Below are positions 1 through 10,300 of a stretch of 64,000 bases of DNA, in pieces (the stretch's first letter is position 1; every line of letters begins with the position of its first letter). The notes under the pieces were generated by a model. The model did no database searches. It was not told where the DNA came from and saw only the letters and a list, made by a program, of their open reading frames with translations. The translations under genes and the position numbers were made by a program. Origin of the DNA: Cyclobacteriaceae bacterium. GTDB taxonomy: Bacteria > Bacteroidota > Bacteroidia > Cytophagales > Cyclobacteriaceae. The stretch lies in the NCBI GenBank assembly GCA_024644875.1, contig JAHEGY010000007.1, positions 1 to 64,000 on the forward strand. Direction: 5' to 3'.

Positions 1-194
1 ATCAACACATCGGCCTCACGTCGAGAGCAAATACCGGAATTTGCGATGAATTTGTTAAGTCGCATTTCAATAGCGGGACTTTCTTCTTTTTCAGGTTTTC
101 TCAGGAACTGATACTCTGGAGATCTTGCCTTCCCTGGCTTGGAGTTGGGATCAAATGTGCCAGGTTTTGAACGTTTCCTGCTTCTTTTTTTCAT
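1..194 (-). CDS. RluB-type 23S rRNA pseudouridine synthase, N-terminal part
   Basis: Partial gene running off the left edge; only about 64 codons are present. Translating from the ATG at 194-192 gives a Lys/Arg-rich head (MKKRSRKRSK) followed by MRLNKFIANSGICSRREADV at about residues 43-62, which is the S4 RNA-binding domain typical of RluB/RsuA pseudouridine synthases. The catalytic domain lies outside the window. The basic head before the S4 domain is common in Bacteroidota homologues. It follows scpB by 25 bases on the same strand, and scpB-rluB adjacency is widespread in bacteria. The family call rests on the S4 motif alone, so RluB cannot be separated from RsuA or RluE with certainty. 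Confidence 0.82.
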   Translation of the reverse strand, partial: MKKRSRKRSKPGTFDPNSKPGKARSPEYQFLRKPEKEESPAIEMRLNKFIANSGICSRREADVL

Positions 195-219
195 TGATCG
201 AAAGAAAAATTCATGCGGA

Positions 220-786
220 TTAATCTTCTATCCTTTCTTCACCAATAGTATTATCCTCCGAACTGAAATCCTTTGGTGATGGAAGTTCACTAAGATCGTT
301 GATTCCAAAATACTCCATAAATTTAGGGGAAGTACCATACAGCAAAGGACGCCCGATTGTATCTGCTTTTCCCTGAATCTCAATCAATTCCTTTTCAAGT
401 AGTTTCTGGGTTGTATAATCACAATTAACGCCCCTGATCTGTTCAATTTGAGATTTTGTTACGGGTTGCCTATATGCAATAATGGATAAAGTCTCCAGTG
501 CAGAGTTTGAAAGTCTTTTTTTGGATTGTTGTTTTAAAAGTATCCCGATACTCGACTGGTATGAGGGCTTGGTCAGGAATTGATAACCGCCACCTACATG
601 TTCAATCCGAAATGAGAAGGAATCTTCTTTATATTTTTCTGATATTACTTTTATAGCCTGATCAATATCCTTATCCGGGATATCAGCATCAAACATTTCC
701 GTGAGGCAATTCTTTATCTCTTCCTTCTTTATTGGTTTTGGGGAGGAAAATATTAGTGCCTCAATATGATTGGAAAGAAAGTCCAA
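220..786 (-). CDS. scpB: Segregation and condensation protein B (ScpB)
   Basis: 188-residue protein, normal ScpB length, made of two winged-helix domains. The opening pattern IEALIFSSPKPIKKEEI and the later LSNSALETLSIIAYRQPVTK and IRGVNCDYTTQKLLEKELIE are the family signatures. ScpB binds ScpA and the SMC ATPase to form the bacterial condensin that organises and segregates the chromosome in the cytoplasm. The start is a TTG placed immediately after the stop of the upstream dksA-like gene (zero spacing), and no in-frame ATG is available, so translation is probably coupled; an AGAAGAA stretch just upstream may help ribosome binding. The acidic C-terminal tail after residue 170 is poorly conserved in the family. 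Confidence 0.93.
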   Translation of the reverse strand: MDFLSNHIEALIFSSPKPIKKEEIKNCLTEMFDADIPDKDIDQAIKVISEKYKEDSFSFRIEHVGGGYQFLTKPSYQSSIGILLKQQSKKRLSNSALETLSIIAYRQPVTKSQIEQIRGVNCDYTTQKLLEKELIEIQGKADTIGRPLLYGTSPKFMEYFGINDLSELPSPKDFSSEDNTIGEERIED

Positions 787-1173
787 TTATTTCTTCTGAG
801 CAAGCTTGGCTTCTATACAATGCATTGTATGGGGAACCGCTCTGAGTCGTTCTTTACTGATCAGTTTACCGGTATCGACACAAATACCGTAGGTTCCGTT
901 CTTTATTCTGATAAGAGCATTCTCAAGGTTATTGATGAATTTCTGTTGTCTGGCGGCCAGCTGACTAAGGCTTTCCTTTTCCATAGTATCTGCACCATCT
1001 TCCAGTAACTTACTTGTTCCGGAAGTATTATCAGTACCGCTGTCATTACTTCTACTCAGAGTTTCCTTAATATAGTTAAGCTCTTTTCTTGCTTTTCCCA
1101 GTTTCTCATTGATGATTGCCTCAAATTCTATCAATTCATCAGCTGAGTATTTGGTTTTTTCATCTTTACCCAT
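787..1173 (-). CDS. TraR/DksA-family transcription factor
   Basis: About 128 residues if the ATG at 1173 is used; an in-frame ATG at 1224 would add 17 residues that do not resemble the family. The N-terminal two thirds (residues about 10-90) look like the DksA coiled coil, and the C-terminal part carries YGICVDTGKLISKERLRAVP, the TraR/DksA C-terminal zinc-finger region. Only one cysteine of the usual finger is in place plus a Cys in HTMHC, so metal binding is probably lost or altered, as in many Bacteroidota members. DksA proteins enter the RNA polymerase secondary channel and act with ppGpp to tune rRNA and amino acid promoters. Directly abuts scpB. Confidence 0.88.
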   Translation of the reverse strand: MGKDEKTKYSADELIEFEAIINEKLGKARKELNYIKETLSRSNDSGTDNTSGTSKLLEDGADTMEKESLSQLAARQQKFINNLENALIRIKNGTYGICVDTGKLISKERLRAVPHTMHCIEAKLAQKK

Positions 1174-1334
1174 TGTACTTTCTATTAAATTCAAAAACAA
1201 ACTGTCTTGTTGTAGGCTTGACATGCCTGAAGGACAGGATTCACTTTAAGAACCGCAAATTTGTGAATTTATTGCTACATAAAAAAGTTTAAATTTCAAA
1301 TATTGCATATAAATTTTACCTTAGATAAAAAAAA

Positions 1335-2384
1335 ATGAGAAAATTAAAGTCTTTTTTGCTCGTATTGGCCTTTTTAATATGCCTTACAGGCCATTCCACC
1401 GGTCAGGTTCAAAACCATATAAATAATGAACAGAATCAGGGCCAGATACAGAATCAGGGCCCAATTACCCTTGTTGTTCATGGCGGGGCCGGTACCCTCA
1501 CAAAGAAAAATATGACCAATGAGCAGGAGCAGGCTTATAAAAATAAAATTGCTGAAGCGATAGACATTGGGTTTGCAATATTGGAAAGTGGAGGTACTGC
1601 GCTCGATGCTGTTATTCATACTATTGTGATCCTGGAAAATTCACCACTTTTTAATGCAGGAAAGGGTGCTGTATTCACCCATACGGGTGAAAATGAATTA
1701 GATGCTTCTATAATGGATGGCAGCAATATTACAGCCGGAGCTGTGGCAGGTGTCAAAACGATCAAAAATCCAATTCTGGCAGCCAGGGCAGTAATGGAAC
1801 AATCACCCCACGTTATGTTATCAGGAGCCGGCGCCGAGGAATTTGCCCTTAAAGCAGGATTGGAAATAGTGGATCCATCATATTTTTATACAGAAAGAAG
1901 ATATAAAAGTCTGCAACGGGCCATTGAAAACGAAAAGGGGGGAAGTGGACAGGTCGATGAACTTTACGATCACAAATTTGGGACAGTGGGCGTTGTGGCT
2001 TTAGATGCCGATGGAAATCTCGCCGCAGGCACGTCCACCGGAGGTACCAATAACAAGAAATTCGGACGGATCGGGGATTCACCAATTATCGGCGCCGGGA
2101 CTTATGCAGATAATAATTCATGTGCAGTATCTTCAACAGGGGATGGTGAGTATTATATCAGAGGAGTTGTCGCCTATGATATAGCTGCCAGGGTGAAATA
2201 CCTTGGATTGGAGATTGAAGAGGCAGCTGAATCCGTAATCCATGGGCAACTGAAAGAAATGGGTGGTTCCGGTGGAGTAATCTGCTTAGACCAAAAAGGA
2301 AACTATGTAATGGAATTTAATACTGAAGGAATGTATCGCGGGGTAAAACAAAAGGGTAAGAAAATGGAGGTTTATATTTATTAG
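1335..2384 (+). CDS. Secreted isoaspartyl peptidase / L-asparaginase (Ntn hydrolase)
   Basis: 349 residues. A signal peptide (hydrophobic residues 6-19, MRKLKSFLLVLAFLICLTGH) is followed by a Gln/Asn-rich linker (residues 24-43) and then the plant-type asparaginase fold beginning LVVHGGAGTL. The autocleavage site is visible as HKFGTVG with Thr217 as the likely N-terminal nucleophile; STGGTNNKKFGRIGDSPI and GTYADN downstream are family motifs that line the substrate site. The enzyme self-cleaves into two subunits and hydrolyses isoaspartyl dipeptides or asparagine, here in the periplasm. It stands alone between divergent and convergent neighbours. The linker DNA holds an 18-base repeated segment. 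Confidence 0.93.
   Translation: MRKLKSFLLVLAFLICLTGHSTGQVQNHINNEQNQGQIQNQGPITLVVHGGAGTLTKKNMTNEQEQAYKNKIAEAIDIGFAILESGGTALDAVIHTIVILENSPLFNAGKGAVFTHTGENELDASIMDGSNITAGAVAGVKTIKNPILAARAVMEQSPHVMLSGAGAEEFALKAGLEIVDPSYFYTERRYKSLQRAIENEKGGSGQVDELYDHKFGTVGVVALDADGNLAAGTSTGGTNNKKFGRIGDSPIIGAGTYADNNSCAVSSTGDGEYYIRGVVAYDIAARVKYLGLEIEEAAESVIHGQLKEMGGSGGVICLDQKGNYVMEFNTEGMYRGVKQKGKKMEVYIY
1431..1461 (+). repeat. Short direct repeat in the asparaginase linker
   Basis: CAGAATCAGGGCC occurs at 1431-1443 and again at 1449-1461, a period of 18 bases (six codons). It encodes part of the Gln/Asn-rich linker between the signal peptide and the catalytic domain. The in-frame period means slippage would lengthen or shorten the linker without a frameshift. 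Confidence 0.7.
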
Positions 2385-2442
2385 TTTCACAAGGGTAATC
2401 AACAATTGGCTGAGAGTATCAAAAATTCATTGAACTGTCTTT

Positions 2443-4923
2443 TTAAAATTTATAACCTATCACAAAATTTCTCTTTTCCTTAACCATATCCCCGTCGGGA
2501 TGGAATAGTTCCATAAGCAGAATATAATGACCAGGAACTGCTGTATATCCGCTGTCTGTTATTCCATCCCATGTAATATCTTCTTTTGCCCCAAGAAGCC
2601 TTCCCCTGCCCAGGTTTTTTGATAATGTGCCACCGATGTTGAAAATGTAAATATTTGCCAGATATCCGGTTTTCTGAAGATCTATAAATATGTGCAGTAT
2701 ATCGTCTAAACCATCCTGGTCAGGTGAGATTACTTTTGGATATAACCCGATATGATATGTCTTAACTTCGGCATTCCTGAACTGAGAATTTAATTGAGTA
2801 GGCGTACCATATCCGGAATTGCTTGAGGCGGAATGCCAGTTCTCCGAGTCATCTGCCGGGAAGTCCGGGGATACCCTTTCCAGGGATATGCCTTCCGTCT
2901 CTTTCAGTAGAAGGTTATGCTGTTCATCACTAAAATAGATATCCTCCAGTTTAATATCGTCTAAAGTCCATAGCGATATGTATCCACCCTTGTCCGGCAA
3001 TGCAGGAAGATCAGCTATCTCCAGACAATACTTACTATCTGTATTGGAAAAATCACGGGTCACTTTGTCTATATCTTCTGTCAATACCAGAAAAGAATAA
3101 GGTTCTAGCAGAAAATGATCATTTGAAATGAGGTATTTTTGTTCCTTGGATGGAAACTCTTCCCCTGTCAGATACCAGCTTTTCATATTCAGATGCTTCT
3201 CCGACCGGTTATATAATTCGATCCAGTCAACTCCACCGGGTTTTGGATTAAACAATATCTCATTTATAATAACGTCACCAATGGAAGGATCACCCGGAAC
3301 CGTAACCTGAATGGTGTTACTTCCCTCATTCATGAAATTCCCGGCACAATCCCTTATCCCGTTTAAGCTTAGTTCATAGCTCAGGTTGATGGCTGGATTA
3401 TCTTTTACAGAGATCTCCAGGGTATTGAAGTCGATGGTGTCAAATACCCATTGACCTGTCATGATATGATCATTTACAAAGACATCCAGATCCTGAAAAC
3501 AACCTGCATGCAGTTTTTCATCGAACCGGACAACGATCAATTCTTCTTCAAATGCATGAGCAGATAGGATCCCGGGCCGTGTCAAGTCGGGATTAACATT
3601 ATTCACCGAATTTATATAACCTGGTGTACCCCCGTGGGCTGAGACAGAAGCGGTCCAGTTTTGCAGATCGCCACATGGATTAAGGATATCGATCATTTCA
3701 ATAGAATATCCCCCATTCGATTTATCGATATACTTATACCAACTCTTATCATAGCTAATGGAAAATATCGTCCCATTTTTTAGGTTATATATGGCCAGGT
3801 CCTTTCCGTCATTGTTCAATTTCGGAAACCTTTCCATTAATATGGTATTTGAATAATTTATAAACAATTCTCGCTTTGATCTTGGGATAAGTATGTAATA
3901 TTCCCCTGGAAATAAGTCGTGATCAGGCAAGGGATACAATTCAGAGCGAGTGAAAATAAATGAATTACAAATACTAAGAAGTTGATCTGTAGCATTAAGG
4001 ATCTCAAGATATTCGCTTTCAGGCAAACCCACTGATGGGGTCTCATCAGCCAGTATTTCGGTAATTAACACATCATTAAATTCAGGTTCAATGCCGATTC
4101 CGAAATATAAAGTGGTATCCCGTAGGGAATTTCCCCAACAATCCGCCAAATCTTTAACCATAAGCAGATAGGTCTTCCCTGGTTGTAAAGGTTCTGGAAA
4201 TATAAGGTGCTGAACATCGGTATATCCGCTAATGGCTAATTCACATTCTATATTTTCAACAGGGAACTCAAAGGCGGTTAAGTGATCTCTATCATTAAAA
4301 TCAATCAATTCACTGAACCGGATCTGCAAAATCCTATCATCCAGTGTTGCAGAATTGATAATTTCCGGAGGGATGTTATCTGGGGATATGTTAAAAACGG
4401 AATTATTAAATCCGGGAGTACCCCCGTTTAAGTTCTCAGATACTGCCCAATTGTTTTTCCCGGAACAAGGATTATAAGGGTTAATAAGTTCCAGGGCCCA
4501 TCCACCTGCCGATTTCTCCTTGTCCGAGATCCAGGTATTATCATATGTGACACTGTCAATAGTGTTCAGTTTATTATCGGTCAAAAAGATCGTCTGTCCG
4601 GTATTATTTAAAACATCCCAGCGCTCAAGTCCAAGGGCCTCAATTCCCGTATCTATCAGATGTATTTCAGAAGACCTGCATAAAACAATAAACTGGCCTG
4701 GCATTATCTTAAATTCAGGAATTTTATAGCCGTTAAGTTCCCATCCCGATATATAAAATGTTTCATCAGAAATATTCAGTATCTCTACATATTCTATTTC
4801 CGGCAAACCATAGGACGGAACAGGGTCAAACATGAATTCATTGATGATGATTTTTTCATTTTGACCATACGAGAGATTTATGCACATGATCAGTGCAAAG
4901 CTGGTTGAAATAAATACTCGCAT
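2443..4923 (-). CDS. Exported lamin-tail-domain protein with Ig-like and FlgD-like C-terminal domains
   Basis: 826 residues with a signal peptide (residues 1-20, ending SYG before QNEK). Three lamin-tail-like domains start near residues 24, 280 and 545; each opens with an INEFMFDP / ITEILADE / INEILFNP strand followed by EYVEILN or WIELYN and ends in a W...GGTPG-type loop. Two Ig-like (SbsA/Big_5-type) segments with DNIPPEI and DLTRPGI openings sit between them. The last 110 residues (YPKVISPDQDGLDD ... WDGITDSGYTAVPGHY) resemble the FlgD-Ig or gliding-motility C-terminal module common on Bacteroidota surface proteins, which may serve as an export or anchoring tail. The function is unknown; a cell-surface or extracellular matrix role is inferred. 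Monocistronic, pointing away from asd. Confidence 0.82.
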   Translation of the reverse strand: MRVFISTSFALIMCINLSYGQNEKIIINEFMFDPVPSYGLPEIEYVEILNISDETFYISGWELNGYKIPEFKIMPGQFIVLCRSSEIHLIDTGIEALGLERWDVLNNTGQTIFLTDNKLNTIDSVTYDNTWISDKEKSAGGWALELINPYNPCSGKNNWAVSENLNGGTPGFNNSVFNISPDNIPPEIINSATLDDRILQIRFSELIDFNDRDHLTAFEFPVENIECELAISGYTDVQHLIFPEPLQPGKTYLLMVKDLADCWGNSLRDTTLYFGIGIEPEFNDVLITEILADETPSVGLPESEYLEILNATDQLLSICNSFIFTRSELYPLPDHDLFPGEYYILIPRSKRELFINYSNTILMERFPKLNNDGKDLAIYNLKNGTIFSISYDKSWYKYIDKSNGGYSIEMIDILNPCGDLQNWTASVSAHGGTPGYINSVNNVNPDLTRPGILSAHAFEEELIVVRFDEKLHAGCFQDLDVFVNDHIMTGQWVFDTIDFNTLEISVKDNPAINLSYELSLNGIRDCAGNFMNEGSNTIQVTVPGDPSIGDVIINEILFNPKPGGVDWIELYNRSEKHLNMKSWYLTGEEFPSKEQKYLISNDHFLLEPYSFLVLTEDIDKVTRDFSNTDSKYCLEIADLPALPDKGGYISLWTLDDIKLEDIYFSDEQHNLLLKETEGISLERVSPDFPADDSENWHSASSNSGYGTPTQLNSQFRNAEVKTYHIGLYPKVISPDQDGLDDILHIFIDLQKTGYLANIYIFNIGGTLSKNLGRGRLLGAKEDITWDGITDSGYTAVPGHYILLMELFHPDGDMVKEKRNFVIGYKF

Positions 4924-4995
4924 AAGATGTATGGAAAATAATAAAAACCATCGATATTTGCACTGATTTTAGAACATTTTTATACAAAATACAAG

Positions 4996-5988
4996 ATGAA
5001 AATAGCAGTAGTTGGTGCAACTGGTTTAGTGGGCACTGAAATGTTAAATGTAATAGCAGAACGAAATTTTCCCTATAATGAGTTATTGCTGGTTGCCTCA
5101 GCGCGATCGGTAGGGAAAAAGATCAAGTTTAAAGGGGAGGAGTATACAGTTATCGGAATGCAGGAAGCAGTTGACGAGAAACCGGATATTGCTATATTTT
5201 CTGCAGGTGGAGGAACTTCACTGGAATGGGCACCAAAATTCGAGGCTGCCGGAACCGTCGTGATTGATAATTCATCAGCCTGGAGGATGAGCCCCGAACA
5301 CAAACTGATCGTTCCGGAGATCAACGGGCATGAACTTAATAAAGAACATAAGATCATAGCAAATCCAAATTGTTCAACCATACAAATGGTTATTGCACTG
5401 GCTGGTTTGCACAAGAAATATACGATAAAACGGATTGTGGTCAGTACGTATCAATCTGTTACCGGGACAGGTAAAGATGCCGTGGATCAACTTATGAATG
5501 AAAGAAAAGGGATCGAAGGGCCTATGGCGTATCCCTATAAGATCGACCTGAATGTTTTACCCCATATCGATGTTTTCCTGGACAATGGATATACCAAGGA
5601 AGAGATGAAGATGGTCAACGAAACCAAGAAGATATTCAGCGATCCGGACATACTGGTTACGGCCACTACCGTAAGGATCCCGGTTGTGGGAGGCCATGCT
5701 GAATCCGTCAATGTAGAATTTCATAAAGATTTTGCACTGGATGAAGTAAGAGATATATTGGAAAACACTCCGGGTGTTATAGTTCAGGATGATCCTGCAA
5801 ACAATATCTATCCAATGCCAATAAATTCTCATGGCAGGGATGAAGTTTTCGTGGGACGTTTGCGTAGGGATGAAACACAGCCAAAAACGATTAATATCTG
5901 GGTCGTAGCAGATAACCTAAGGAAAGGTGCTGCCACCAATGCCGTTCAGATCGCTGAGTATATGATTGAAAACAAACTGGTTGGTTGA
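4996..5988 (+). CDS. asd: Aspartate-semialdehyde dehydrogenase
   Basis: 330 residues, standard family length. The NADP-binding GATGLVGTE motif is at residues 7-15, the catalytic cysteine is Cys126 in NPNCSTIQM, and VVGGHAESV near residue 235 supplies the substrate-binding region with the active-site His. The enzyme reduces aspartyl-4-phosphate to aspartate semialdehyde, the branch point to lysine/diaminopimelate, threonine and methionine. Its stop codon overlaps the TTG start of the downstream methyltransferase by four bases (TTGA), suggesting coupled translation although the two activities are not known to be linked. Confidence 0.96.
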   Translation: MKIAVVGATGLVGTEMLNVIAERNFPYNELLLVASARSVGKKIKFKGEEYTVIGMQEAVDEKPDIAIFSAGGGTSLEWAPKFEAAGTVVIDNSSAWRMSPEHKLIVPEINGHELNKEHKIIANPNCSTIQMVIALAGLHKKYTIKRIVVSTYQSVTGTGKDAVDQLMNERKGIEGPMAYPYKIDLNVLPHIDVFLDNGYTKEEMKMVNETKKIFSDPDILVTATTVRIPVVGGHAESVNVEFHKDFALDEVRDILENTPGVIVQDDPANNIYPMPINSHGRDEVFVGRLRRDETQPKTINIWVVADNLRKGAATNAVQIAEYMIENKLVG

Positions 5989-7172
5989 TCGCTGAAAAAT
6001 TCAATACGGAAATATTTGAATTTATAAAGGCTAATGAATCTTCAGATCCTTTTGAACTTACTTTAAGATCACATCAATTCTCCCCAGATACCAGGAAATT
6101 GATATCTGAGCAGGTTCTTTCCAGGCAAAAAATCAAGAAAAAAGTGCCCTCCTGGGGAGATTTTGATAAAATCATATTGCCGAAGCCGGAATTCATTGAA
6201 CAAGCGTCTTCAGAAAATACGGCAGGATATAAGTCAGAATTAATCGGGGGAGGCCGCTTGTTGGATCTCACAGGAGGAACAGGCGTAGACACCTATTTCT
6301 TTTCGAAAATAGCCAGTCATGTTGACTATGTGGAGAAAGATCCTGAGCTAGCAGCTATTGCAGCATATAATTTTGCCATCATGGGACTTAAAAACGTACG
6401 GGTTATGAACCAGAAAGCGGAGGAATTCCTAAGCCACCTTGAAGACAGGGGCGTTTATGATGCGGTTTATGTAGATCCTTCAAGGAGAAATCAATCAGAT
6501 AAAGTTTTTAAACTTGAAGATTCCGAACCGGATATACTCAAGTTACAGGATCAACTGAATTTAATATCACCTAAATTAATCATAAAGGCTTCCCCGTTTC
6601 TGGATATACAATATACTTTCCGCAGGGTAAATCACCTTAGAGAGGTCCACATATTGGCAGTTGATAATGAATGCAAAGAGATCTTATTAAAATGTGAGGC
6701 ATCCAATACTGATAAAGACTTACATTTAACCACTGTCAATTTCATTAAAGGGGAAAGGCAAAGATATGATTCAAGTGTACAAAGAGAGCAGGGGAGCCAG
6801 GCTGAAATCTCCAGCACCGGGATTTTCCTGTACGATCCTAATGGGGCCATCAGAAAAGCGGGCTTGTTTAATTCTATCGCACGCGATTTTAGTTTAAGAA
6901 AACTATCCGGCAATAGTCATCTGTATTTTAGTGACACTTTGTCACAAAGATTTCCCGGCAGGATTTTTGAGTTGATAGATCAAATACCTTTTCATAAGTT
7001 CTTAAAGAAGCCGTTGTATAAAAAGGCCAATATAGCCATCAGGAATTTTCCGCTATCGGTTTTGGAGATAAGGAAGAGGACAGGACTTAAAGAAGGGGGT
7101 GATCTGTATATTTTTGGCACCACCGATCATCAAAAGAATGCTTTTTTCATCCTGGCGAAAAGAATTAAGTGA
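5985..7172 (+). CDS. Class I SAM-dependent methyltransferase, THUMP-like domain
   Basis: 395 residues starting at a TTG that overlaps the asd stop. The Rossmann methyltransferase core shows motif I LLDLTGGTGVDTYFF at about residues 90-104 and YVDPSRR near 163-169, which corresponds to the motif IV region of RNA methyltransferases. The C-terminal part (residues about 310-395: KFLKKPLYKKANIAIRNFP ... RKRTGLKEGGDLYIFGT) fits the THUMP-like domain found at the C terminus of this Bacteroidota family. The substrate is unknown; nucleic acid, probably rRNA or tRNA, is inferred from the fold. Normal length, no sign of damage. Confidence 0.85.
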   Translation: MIAEKFNTEIFEFIKANESSDPFELTLRSHQFSPDTRKLISEQVLSRQKIKKKVPSWGDFDKIILPKPEFIEQASSENTAGYKSELIGGGRLLDLTGGTGVDTYFFSKIASHVDYVEKDPELAAIAAYNFAIMGLKNVRVMNQKAEEFLSHLEDRGVYDAVYVDPSRRNQSDKVFKLEDSEPDILKLQDQLNLISPKLIIKASPFLDIQYTFRRVNHLREVHILAVDNECKEILLKCEASNTDKDLHLTTVNFIKGERQRYDSSVQREQGSQAEISSTGIFLYDPNGAIRKAGLFNSIARDFSLRKLSGNSHLYFSDTLSQRFPGRIFELIDQIPFHKFLKKPLYKKANIAIRNFPLSVLEIRKRTGLKEGGDLYIFGTTDHQKNAFFILAKRIK

Positions 7173-7343
7173 ATTATTATATCTATTATGTTTCCAAAAA
7201 CAGGAATTTCAAACAGAACACATAATAGGCCGGGATCGTAGATATATTGATATTATCAGGAAAAGAAATATAGTGATTATCATTTCTTTCAAAAACGATG
7301 TAATTTTGATCTTATATTTAGATAACAGATAAGCAGATAAATC

Positions 7344-10300
7344 ATGATAGGACTTATTACAAAAGGCATTTCTAAAGTATTCGGCTCCAAATCGGAACGG
7401 GATATTAAACTTGTTATGCCTTATGTGGAAAAAATTAAGGAAGTTTATCCTTCTCTACAGGATATAAGTGATGACGAGCTCAGGGAAAGGACCCGGCAAT
7501 TGAAGTCCAGGATTGGTGAGGAATTATCTGAAACCGATACCAGTATCCAGGAAATACAAACAAAGATCGACACGGACGAGGGTTTGGCGGTTCATGAAAA
7601 AGAAGAATTGTTTACCCAGATAGATAAACTTGAAGAGGATAGAAACACTCAGTTAGAAGATTTCCTTATGGAGATCTTACCCGAGGCCTTTGCCATAGTT
7701 AAGGAAACTGCCCGGCGGTTCAAGGAAAATGAAAAACTGGATGTTGAGGCCACCATGCTGGATAAAACCATTGCTGCCCAGCATTCACATGTGGAGATCA
7801 AAGGGGACAGGGCTATATGGCATAATAAATGGATGGCTGCGGGTAACGAGATTACCTGGGACATGTTACATTATGATGTCCAATTGGTTGGCGGAGTGGT
7901 TCTGCACCAGGGGAAAATTGCTGAAATGGCAACAGGTGAAGGAAAAACCCTGGTAGCTACCCTTCCCGCTTTCTTGAATGCCCTGGCCGATAGGGGTGTT
8001 CATATTGTAACGGTTAACAATTACCTGGCTACCCGCGACTCAGAATGGATGGGACCTTTATTTGAATTCCATGGGATTACTGTTGACTGTATAGATAAGC
8101 ATGAGCCTAATTCTGAAGCCCGAAGAGAGGCCTACAGGGCTGGCATCACATACGGTACAAATAACGAATTTGGATTTGATTACCTCAGGGATAACATGGC
8201 CAGAAATGTGGATGAATTGGTGCAGAAGAAGCATCATTATGCCATGGTGGATGAGGTTGACTCCGTGTTGATCGATGATGCCAGGACTCCCTTGATTATC
8301 TCGGGTCCGGTACCCAAAGGGGATGAACATGAGTTCTATGATCTGAAACCAAGGGTACAGAAACTACACGAATATCAGAAAAAACTTGCAACACAATTAT
8401 TGATTGAAGCCAGAAAGCTGATCAGTGAAGGGAATGAGCGCGATGGTGGGCTGGCATTGCTTAGAGCCCATCGTGGATTGCCAAAGCATAAACCCATAAT
8501 CAAATTCTTAAGTGAAACGGGTATGAGGCAGATACTTCTCAAAACTGAGAACTATTACCTGCAGGATAATGCCAAACTGATGCCTGAAGTAGATAAGGAA
8601 TTATATTTTACGATTGAAGAAAAAAATAACAGCATTGATCTGACTGAAAAAGGGCTTGACCTGGTCACCAAGGAGGGAGAGGATCAGAATTTGTTTATTT
8701 TACCTGACATTGGCCATGAAATTGCCGTTCTGGAAAATGATACAGAACTATCTGAGACAGAAAGACTGGAGAAAAAAGATATTTTAATTAAAGAATATTC
8801 GGAGAAAGCACAGCGGATCCACTCTATCAACCAGCTGATCAAGGCCTATACAATGTTTGAAAAGGATACTGAATATATCCTGGTCGATGGAAAAGTGAAA
8901 ATTGTAGATGAGCAGACAGGAAGGGTGCTGGATGGAAGAAGATATTCTGATGGGCTGCATCAGGCCATAGAGGCAAAGGAAAATGTAAAAGTTGAAGACG
9001 CAACCCAGACTTATGCAACCATTACCCTTCAAAATTATTTCCGGATGTATCATAAGCTGGCCGGGATGACAGGTACTGCCGAAACAGAAGCAGGCGAATT
9101 ATGGGAGATATACAAGCTTGATGTGGTTGTAATTCCTACGAACGAGCCTATTATCAGAGATGATCGACAGGATAAGGTGTTTAAGACAGTCAGAGAAAAG
9201 TTCAATGCCGTAATACAGGAAATTATTGAATTAACTAAAGCAGGCAGACCCGTTCTGGTTGGAACAACTTCTGTTGAAATATCTGAGATTGTTAGCCGGA
9301 TGTTGAATATTAAGAAAATACCGCACCAGGTATTGAATGCAAAACAACATCAACGTGAGGCAGAAGTGGTGGCCTTTGCGGGAAAACCCGGTACGGTAAC
9401 TATTGCTACCAATATGGCTGGTAGGGGTACCGATATTAAACTTACACCTGAATCCAGGGCGGCTGGTGGTCTTGCGATAATTGGAACAGAAAGACATGAG
9501 TCCCGTCGTGTTGACAGGCAGCTTCGGGGCCGTTCGGGCCGACAGGGTGATACAGGTTCCTCACAGTTCTTTGTTTCCCTGGAAGATAACCTGATGAGAC
9601 TATTTGGTTCTGACAGGATAGCTAAAATAATGGACCGTTTAGGCCTGGAAGAAGGGGAAGTGATACAGCATTCCATGGTTACTAAGTCGATTGAAAGAGC
9701 CCAGAAGAAGGTGGAGGAGAACAACTTTGCCATCCGGAAACGACTTCTCGAATATGATGATGTCATGAATTCCCAGCGTGAGGTTGTCTACAAAAGGCGT
9801 CGAAATGCTTTGTTCGGGGACAGGCTACAGGTGGATATCATGAACATGATCTATGATACCGTGGAAGATATCGTGAACAGTGCCAAGAACAGCGAGGATT
9901 ATGATGGATTCAAGCTGAATGGGATAAGCGTATTTGGGATGGATTTTAATGTGTCTCAGGAAGAATTCATGGAGCAGACAGAGGCAGACCTCACGGCCAG
10001 GTTGTACGATGATGTATTCAAGCATTATGAAGACAAGAATGATGCAATCAGGCTTAGATCACAGCCTATAATAGATAACATAAATAAAGAAAGGGGTGCT
10101 ACCATAGAAGACATTCTTGTCCCATTTACAGATGGTGTCAAGCAGATTGGTATTGCTTCTAACCTGGCCAGGAACGTTGAAACAAACTGCAAGCATTTGA
10201 TCCTGTCACTGGAAAAAATGGCCACCCTGAGTATAATCGATAATTCCTGGAAGGAACACTTACGGGAAATGGACGATCTAAAGCAGTCTGTTCAGAATGC

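Noticed and set aside
7099-7332. 77-codon plus-strand open frame spanning the end of the methyltransferase gene and the secA leader
   Set aside because: Most of it overlaps the methyltransferase in another frame, the rest is AT-rich spacer, and the product has no domain or signal pattern.
9350-9766. 138-codon open frame antisense to secA
   Set aside because: It lies over the most conserved ATPase motifs of secA and its composition is that of a reversed coding frame.
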